Source: Protula sp. h YS-2021
Taxonomy: Eukaryota > Annelida > Polychaeta > Sabellida > Serpulidae
Reading direction: 5' to 3'
DNA: 64,000 bases
Assembly: GCA_949752745.1 (NCBI GenBank)
Contig: OX457025.1
Coordinates: forward strand, 49,899,601-49,963,600
In this document: positions 60,015 through 64,000 of the stretch, one piece after another
Numbering within the stretch: the stretch's first letter is position 1
Layout: each line of letters begins with the position of its first letter
The notes under the pieces: generated by a model
Database searches by the model: none
What the model was told of the DNA's origin: nothing
What the model saw: only the letters and a program-made list of their open reading frames with translations
Position numbers and translations under genes: made by a program

Positions 60015-60146
60015 TTATTCTGACATGTCGGTTTCTTCCTGTAATAATATATCTTTTAATATAGTTGCTGCCTCTTCTATCATGTTCTTTCTTTGTTTAC
60101 GTTGAAACCACTCACATAAAACTAAATTTGCTAGTAGGAAAAACAT
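60015..60146 (-). CDS. Small hydrophobic ORF (copy 2)
   Basis: Same 43-residue ORF as in copy 1 (MFFLLANLVLCEWFQRK), differing at two residues. It lies in the predicted intron of the next gene. Confidence 0.35.
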   Translation of the reverse strand: MFFLLANLVLCEWFQRKQRKNMIEEAATILKDILLQEETDMSE

Positions 60147-60504
60147 TGTTATCAATTCACTATGTTGTTACAAAGATGATTAAAGGTTCTCTTACCTGAT
60201 AAAGCTGCTCGGTTTCCTCTTCTTCTTTACAACAATCTCTCAAATGATCCACTACGGTGAAATATACTTCAACATCAGTACGAGCAGAATAAAGTGCAGA
60301 ATCAAAGTCAAAGTCAGGATCTTCTTCTATTCCAATTTTATGACATTCTCCAAGAAATCTTGAATGCAGTTCAATCACATCAAGACTATGATGTACAACA
60401 TCCCAAAAAGCATCCAAATGATAAAGTTGATAGTCTGGAGTGCCATAGCAAGCAAGTTTAGCAATCATCAAGTCAATATAAGCATTTTTAAAACATGCGT
60501 CCAT
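60015..60504 (-). CDS. Small helical protein with probable intron (copy 2)
   Basis: Exon 1 is 60504-60197. It ends CAG|GTAAGA, a strong donor. The acceptor TTACAG ends at 60039, and exon 2 is 60038-60015. The intron is 158 bp (170 bp in copy 1) and its two ends are better conserved than the 3' unspliced tail, which differs completely (REPLIIFVTT against VTLKI). Confidence 0.6.
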
Positions 60505-60528
60505 CTTGTTTCAATGTCTTGTGTGCTT

Positions 60529-61176
60529 TTACTTTGCTTCACAGACTTTAAGTACTCCACACTTGCCGCAGAAGTTGCTTGGTTCACACAACTTGCAATT
60601 ATACTTGTGGCAGTGGCAATGATAATCCTCCACATATGCACAAGCACCGCAATAGTCACAGGTAAGTCCAAGTTGATTTTGCACGTTCATGTTCTCCAAC
60701 TGAACTTCAGTCAGCCTTTTCTTGGATAGCTTTGACACCTTCATCCGACCATCCTTTTGCAGCTTGATGATTGTTTTCTTGTCATGACATTCCTCACATG
60801 GTGATAGGGCTGAGTTGATGTTGTCCATCTCCTGAAGCAGTGTCTCCCATTCACCATCATTCATGTTGATGTGATGTGTGTATTCTTTCCCTTCAAACCG
60901 TGACGTGCGCACAAAACTCACATAACGCATATCCAAGTATGAAATGACTTCAAGCCACTTCGTTTGCGTTAAGTATAGTTTGAAGCCAATGTCGCGTAAA
61001 TTTTTCAAGCTCTGGCACACAATCTTCCACAAAGATGGTGAATAAGCACACCATCTCTCTCCACGTGTGATGCGTAGAAATGGCCCATATTCTCCATACT
61101 CCACAGTAATGGTTAAGTTTGCACTAATTTTAAAGCTGCTGCTGCGCTGCGCTGCGTTGCTTGTCTTGTTCTCCAT
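60529..61176 (-). CDS. PC4-like module protein with Cys cluster (copy 2)
   Basis: 215 residues from MENKTSNAAQ. The modules and the C-terminal Cys cluster match copy 1. A GCTGC-repeat change replaces the Ser run by NAAQRSSS. TATAAAAG at 61254-61261 precedes it. Confidence 0.6.
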   Translation of the reverse strand: MENKTSNAAQRSSSFKISANLTITVEYGEYGPFLRITRGERWCAYSPSLWKIVCQSLKNLRDIGFKLYLTQTKWLEVISYLDMRYVSFVRTSRFEGKEYTHHINMNDGEWETLLQEMDNINSALSPCEECHDKKTIIKLQKDGRMKVSKLSKKRLTEVQLENMNVQNQLGLTCDYCGACAYVEDYHCHCHKYNCKLCEPSNFCGKCGVLKVCEAK

Positions 61177-61256
61177 GGCTGCAACAATGTATTGATGATC
61201 CACTCCCTCCAACTGTCTGCTGAGAAATGACTTCACTCTGCTGAGTTCACTCCCTT

Positions 61257-61724
61257 TTATACCCAACTGGTTGCTGAGTCAAGCTTTTCAAACTTCTTGC
61301 AAACTTTTGAATTCACTTCAACTCGTCCATGGTTGAACCGAACAAGGTCTGATACATTCGTCGTCAATGGAACATCATCATCATAAAGTAAAATGATTCT
61401 TGCAGCTACAACTAACATGAGCTCCTCTGCCCAAATTGTATTCGCGTTGATAAATGCTGAATCAATGTCGTAAGTTGATATGATAAATGTTAAATCAATG
61501 TTATAAGTTGATAGTATATGTAGATCTTCACAGTCACGCAGAAACGAGTCGATGAAATCACTTGGAATAGTCTTTCCGACAGCTTCCCAATGCAGATGTA
61601 AATTCTTCACTTGCTGCATCCAATCCCATTCAAAAGTAGGAAGCTTTGAAAACACATAGTTAGTATAATTCACTTTGAAGACGTCGTCCATAGTCATACA
61701 TCTGTCAAGAAGTAATGCTGACAT
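61257..61724 (-). CDS. Right-end first gene (copy 2)
   Basis: The ATG at 61724 (MSALLLDRC) matches the copy 1 start. The ORF has an in-frame duplication of about 30 bp (STYNIDLTF/STYDIDSAF) and an extra VCKKFEKLD near the end. Its stop lies in the next gene's TATA box, as in copy 1. Confidence 0.55.
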   Translation of the reverse strand: MSALLLDRCMTMDDVFKVNYTNYVFSKLPTFEWDWMQQVKNLHLHWEAVGKTIPSDFIDSFLRDCEDLHILSTYNIDLTFIISTYDIDSAFINANTIWAEELMLVVAARIILLYDDDVPLTTNVSDLVRFNHGRVEVNSKVCKKFEKLDSATSWV

Positions 61725-61744
61725 TGTGAAGTCTTTTCTCGTCA

Positions 61745-61890
61745 CACAATGTATTACTAGTTGACTAGTTGACATGTTTCACTCATGCTTTTATACTACT
61801 TCCATGTAATCAAAATATGGTGTGTAACTTTGTTCAAAAATTGCTGACTCAGCAGAATTTTACTTATGTATATGAATGTCTCACTTACAG
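61745..61890 (-). promoter_or_regulatory. Right-arm promoter module (copy 2)
   Basis: The inverted copy of the polB promoter module, shorter than in copy 1. TATAAAAG (rc of CTTTTATA at about 61788-61795) is followed by CATGAGTGAAACATG and the CAACTAGTCAACTAGT motif. It lacks the second GTTACACACC copy and the TATA at 20078. It also carries an inverted piece of the leader exon and its donor (ACTTACAGTTGTACTGCTGA). Confidence 0.6.
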
Positions 61891-61903
61891 TTGTACTGCT
61901 GAG

Positions 61904-62602
61904 TTCAGAATCGTCTGAAACGGATAAATATGCAAAAATCACAATTTCGAGGGGGAGGGGGGGTGGTCGACCCAAAAAATGAAAAATGTTCAGAATCGTC
62001 TGAAACGGATAAATATACAAAAATCACAATTTCGAGGGGGGGGGGGTGGTCGACCCAAAAAATGAAAAATGTTCAGAATCGTCTGAAACGGATAAATATA
62101 CAAAAATCACAATTTCGAGGGGGGGGGGGGGGGGTGGTCGACCCAAAAAATGAAAAATGTTCAGAATCGTCTGAAACGGATAAATATACAAAAATCACAA
62201 TTTCGAGGGGGGGGGGGGGGGGTGGTCGACCTTTTTAGGGTCTGTTTCCATGGTTACACTGATTGACAGGTGGAGTTCGTTGACTTCATGATGATTGACT
62301 CGGCCAACACTATCAAACAACTTTCGCTCCAGACTTTCGCTCCAGACTTTCGCTCCAGACAGTATGACGTCATCATGACGTCATTATAACCTCATGGATG
62401 GCCGCGCCTATCCTAACGCTTATCGTCACTTCCGCTCCAGACAACACTTCCGCTCCAGACAACACTTCCGCTCCAGACACCACTTCCGGTCCAGACGCTA
62501 TGACGTCACTTCCAGACATGATGACGTCACTTCCAGACAGTATGACGTCATCAAGTGGCGTGAAAACGGCAAGTGGCGTGAAAACGGTGTTTTCCTACTA
62601 CT
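61904..62602. repeat. Right TIR of Polinton 2
   Basis: Inverted partner of 45621-46260 with four subterminal units (three on the left), poly-G runs up to 16, the GGCCGCGCCTATCC core and the ETS/CRE block at 62425-62560. Confidence 0.88.
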
Positions 62603-62682
62603 AATAAAAACTAAAAAAATCTATCAAAATAACAAAACGCTCGCAAAATATTGGAGTGCAAATGATATTCCGAACACAATAG

Positions 62683-62684
<2 letters not shown>

Positions 62685-62761
<77 letters not shown>
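62685..62761. repeat. (TA)n microsatellite
   Basis: About 38 uninterrupted AT dinucleotides just outside Polinton 2. Confidence 0.95.
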
Positions 62762-62765
<4 letters not shown>

Positions 62766-62814
62766 TGTGTGTTTAATTTTCCGCGAAAAGGTGTTATATA
62801 CAAAAATCAAAAAC

Positions 62815-62905
62815 CGCCGTAGAGGTTGGCTGTTCAGCAACAACGTATACAAAACAGACAGATCTCATCAGAGGTGAGCTGTTTTACAACAACGTTGTCC
62901 GGTTG
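62815..62905. repeat. Fragment related to the 3809-4172 fold-back
   Basis: GAGGTTGGCTGTTCAG, ATACAAAACAGACAGATCTC and GAGGTGAGCTGTTTTACAAC match the end series of the element at 3809-4172. Confidence 0.5.
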
Positions 62906-62919
62906 AACACATATATAAT

Positions 62920-63230
62920 GGGGGTTCTAACACATATATTATGGGGGTTCTAAAACATATATAATTGGGTTTCTAAAACAGTGACGTCATTGTTTTAGAA
63001 CCCCCATGGGGATAGAAAAACAGTGACGTCATTGTTTTAGAACCCCAAAGGGGATAGTAAAACAGTGACGTCATAAAAACGTCATAGGGTGGACCAGAAC
63101 TGTCATGAGAGTTTTGGACCAAATGGTGATTTATAGGAGCGCGCGCCCGTGTCAATGACGTCATCATGACGTCATAATGACGTCGTCATCACGACGTTAT
63201 AATGACGTCATCATGACGTTATCATGGCGT
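62920..63230. repeat. CRE-rich fold-back cluster
   Basis: GTTCTAAAACAGTGACGTCATTGTTTTAGAAC-type palindromes recur (about 62970-63060), then dense TGACGTCAT words at 63155-63230. GGACCAGAACTGTCATGAGA and GTTTTGGACCAAATGGTGA recall the outermost bases of Polinton copy 1. No gene. Confidence 0.55.
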
Positions 63231-64000
63231 TATAATGCCGTTTAGCATCATGACATCAAACTAAGACTGTCCTAAGCAGCATAACCCTTAGTCACCTGTC
63301 AATCATCATGGCATCATTAGTCACGTGACCTGTCAATCATCGGTCATGTGATCCAACCCTAAGAAGACTTCCAGACCACTTTTTGACGTCATAATGACGT
63401 CAGACCCCTAGGAGACGTCCTTTCTACCATCAGTCCATCATGAGGAAACGAGAGTTCCACGCCACTTTTATCTTGAACATTCTATTGGTCCAGAACCCCC
63501 ATGGGTGTTCCACGCCACTTGTGACGTCATACTGACGTCAGACCCCCATGATAAAATAACTCGTTTCCTCATGATACACAGATGGTAGTAATGACGTCTC
63601 CTAGGGGTCTGACGTTATAATGCCGTTTAGCATCATGACATCAAACTAAGACTGTCCTAAGCAGCATAACCCTTAGTCACCTGTCAATCATCATGGCATC
63701 ATTAGTCACGTGACCTGCCAATCATCGGTCATGTGATCCAACCCTAAGAAGACTTCCAGACCACTTTTTGACGTCATAATGACGTCAGACCCCTAGGAGA
63801 CATCCTTTCTACCATCAGTCCATCATGAGGAAACGAGAGTTCCACGCCACTTTTATCTTGAACATTCTATTGGTCCAGAACCCCCATGGGTGTTCCACGC
63901 CACTTGTGACGTCATACTGACGTCAGACCCCCATGATAAAATAACTCGTTTCCTCATGATACACAGATGGTAGTAATGACGTCTCCTAGGGGTCTGACGT
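63231..64000. repeat. Two 385-bp tandem units with internal inverted repeats
   Basis: The unit starting TATAATGCCGTTTAGCATCA (63231) repeats from 63616 and runs to the window end almost unchanged. Within each unit, CCTAGGAGACGTCC...CATGAGGAAACGAG is inverted as CTCGTTTCCTCATGAT...GACGTCTCCTAGGGG, so each unit can fold back on itself. GTTCCACGCCACTTGTGACG resembles the Polinton 2 terminus (CACGCCACTTGATGACGTCA). Confidence 0.8.

Larger units (their letters stand above)
45621..62602 (+). mobile_element. Polinton/Maverick element, copy 2 (17.0 kb)
   Basis: The ends AGTAGTAGGAAAACACCGTT and its complement are bounded by the target duplication AATAAA (45615-45620 and 62603-62608). Gene order and orientation equal copy 1, with long nearly identical stretches, yet the outermost 40 bp of the TIR differ from copy 1, so the two represent sub-lineages. 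polB, protease, major capsid, ATPase and NADAR are open; penton and integrase are broken. Confidence 0.97.

Noticed and set aside
4277..62602. The second Polinton as an assembly duplicate of the first
   Set aside because: Different 6-bp target duplications, different outer TIRs, different lesions and many substitutions show two separate insertions.
62394..62822. ORF in the right TIR and TA microsatellite
   Set aside because: Its content is TIR repeats followed by Tyr-Ile runs from the (TA)n tract.

Overview
The window looks like animal, probably marine invertebrate, nuclear DNA made almost wholly of transposable elements. I see no cellular gene, tRNA or rRNA. The evidence for a metazoan source is the mix of elements: two Polinton/Maverick elements with spliced 5' leaders and TATA boxes, DIRS-type tyrosine-recombinase retrotransposons, a LINE fragment and many fold-back MITEs. 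The species cannot be named from the sequence.

Layout. 1-4270: repeat-rich DNA with a decayed LINE reverse transcriptase (2820-3723, minus strand) and a fold-back element (3809-4172). 4277-20958: Polinton copy 1, flanked by the 6-bp target duplication TGTGTG. 20965-28440: MITE-like fold-backs, ACGTC-rich repeats, a 25-bp minisatellite of about 65 units (25133-26755) and a DIRS recombinase relic. 28440-35165: degenerate DIRS element A (minus strand). 35166-38698: unassigned DNA with tandem repeats. 38699-39019: a terminal-only DIRS derivative. 39031-44029: DIRS element B (minus strand). 44030-45614: fold-back and direct repeats. 45621-62602: Polinton copy 2, flanked by AATAAA. 62603-64000: a TA microsatellite, then CRE-rich fold-back repeats that resemble another Polinton terminus.

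The two Polintons belong to one family, lie in the same orientation and have the same gene order. On the plus strand come a spliced leader, protein-primed polymerase B with zinc fingers, and four small ORFs that look like PC4-type (Sub1) ssDNA-binding modules. Convergent on the minus strand, read from the right end inward, come two small genes (one with further PC4-like modules and a Cys cluster), a small gene with a probable intron, a NADAR-domain protein, a Cys/His protein, retroviral-type integrase with a chromodomain, packaging ATPase, three small virion-type proteins, a possible N-myristoylated protein, penton (minor capsid), a basic amphipathic protein, the double-jelly-roll major capsid protein and adenain-like protease. 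Replication genes therefore sit on one arm and morphogenesis genes on the other, as expected of a virus-like transposon.

The copies are broken at different places. Copy 1 has a nonsense codon in polB, frameshifts in the protease and NADAR genes, and a nonsense codon in integrase. Copy 2 has intact polB, protease and NADAR ORFs, but a 17-bp deletion in penton and a different nonsense codon in integrase.

The most unusual features are the family of PC4-like ORFs, the NADAR gene, terminal inverted repeats packed with ETS and CRE motifs including the ETS-CRE composite, an inverted copy of the polB promoter driving the opposite arm, TATA-like boxes built into upstream stop codons, and repeated ATGA stop/start overlaps on the capsid arm.
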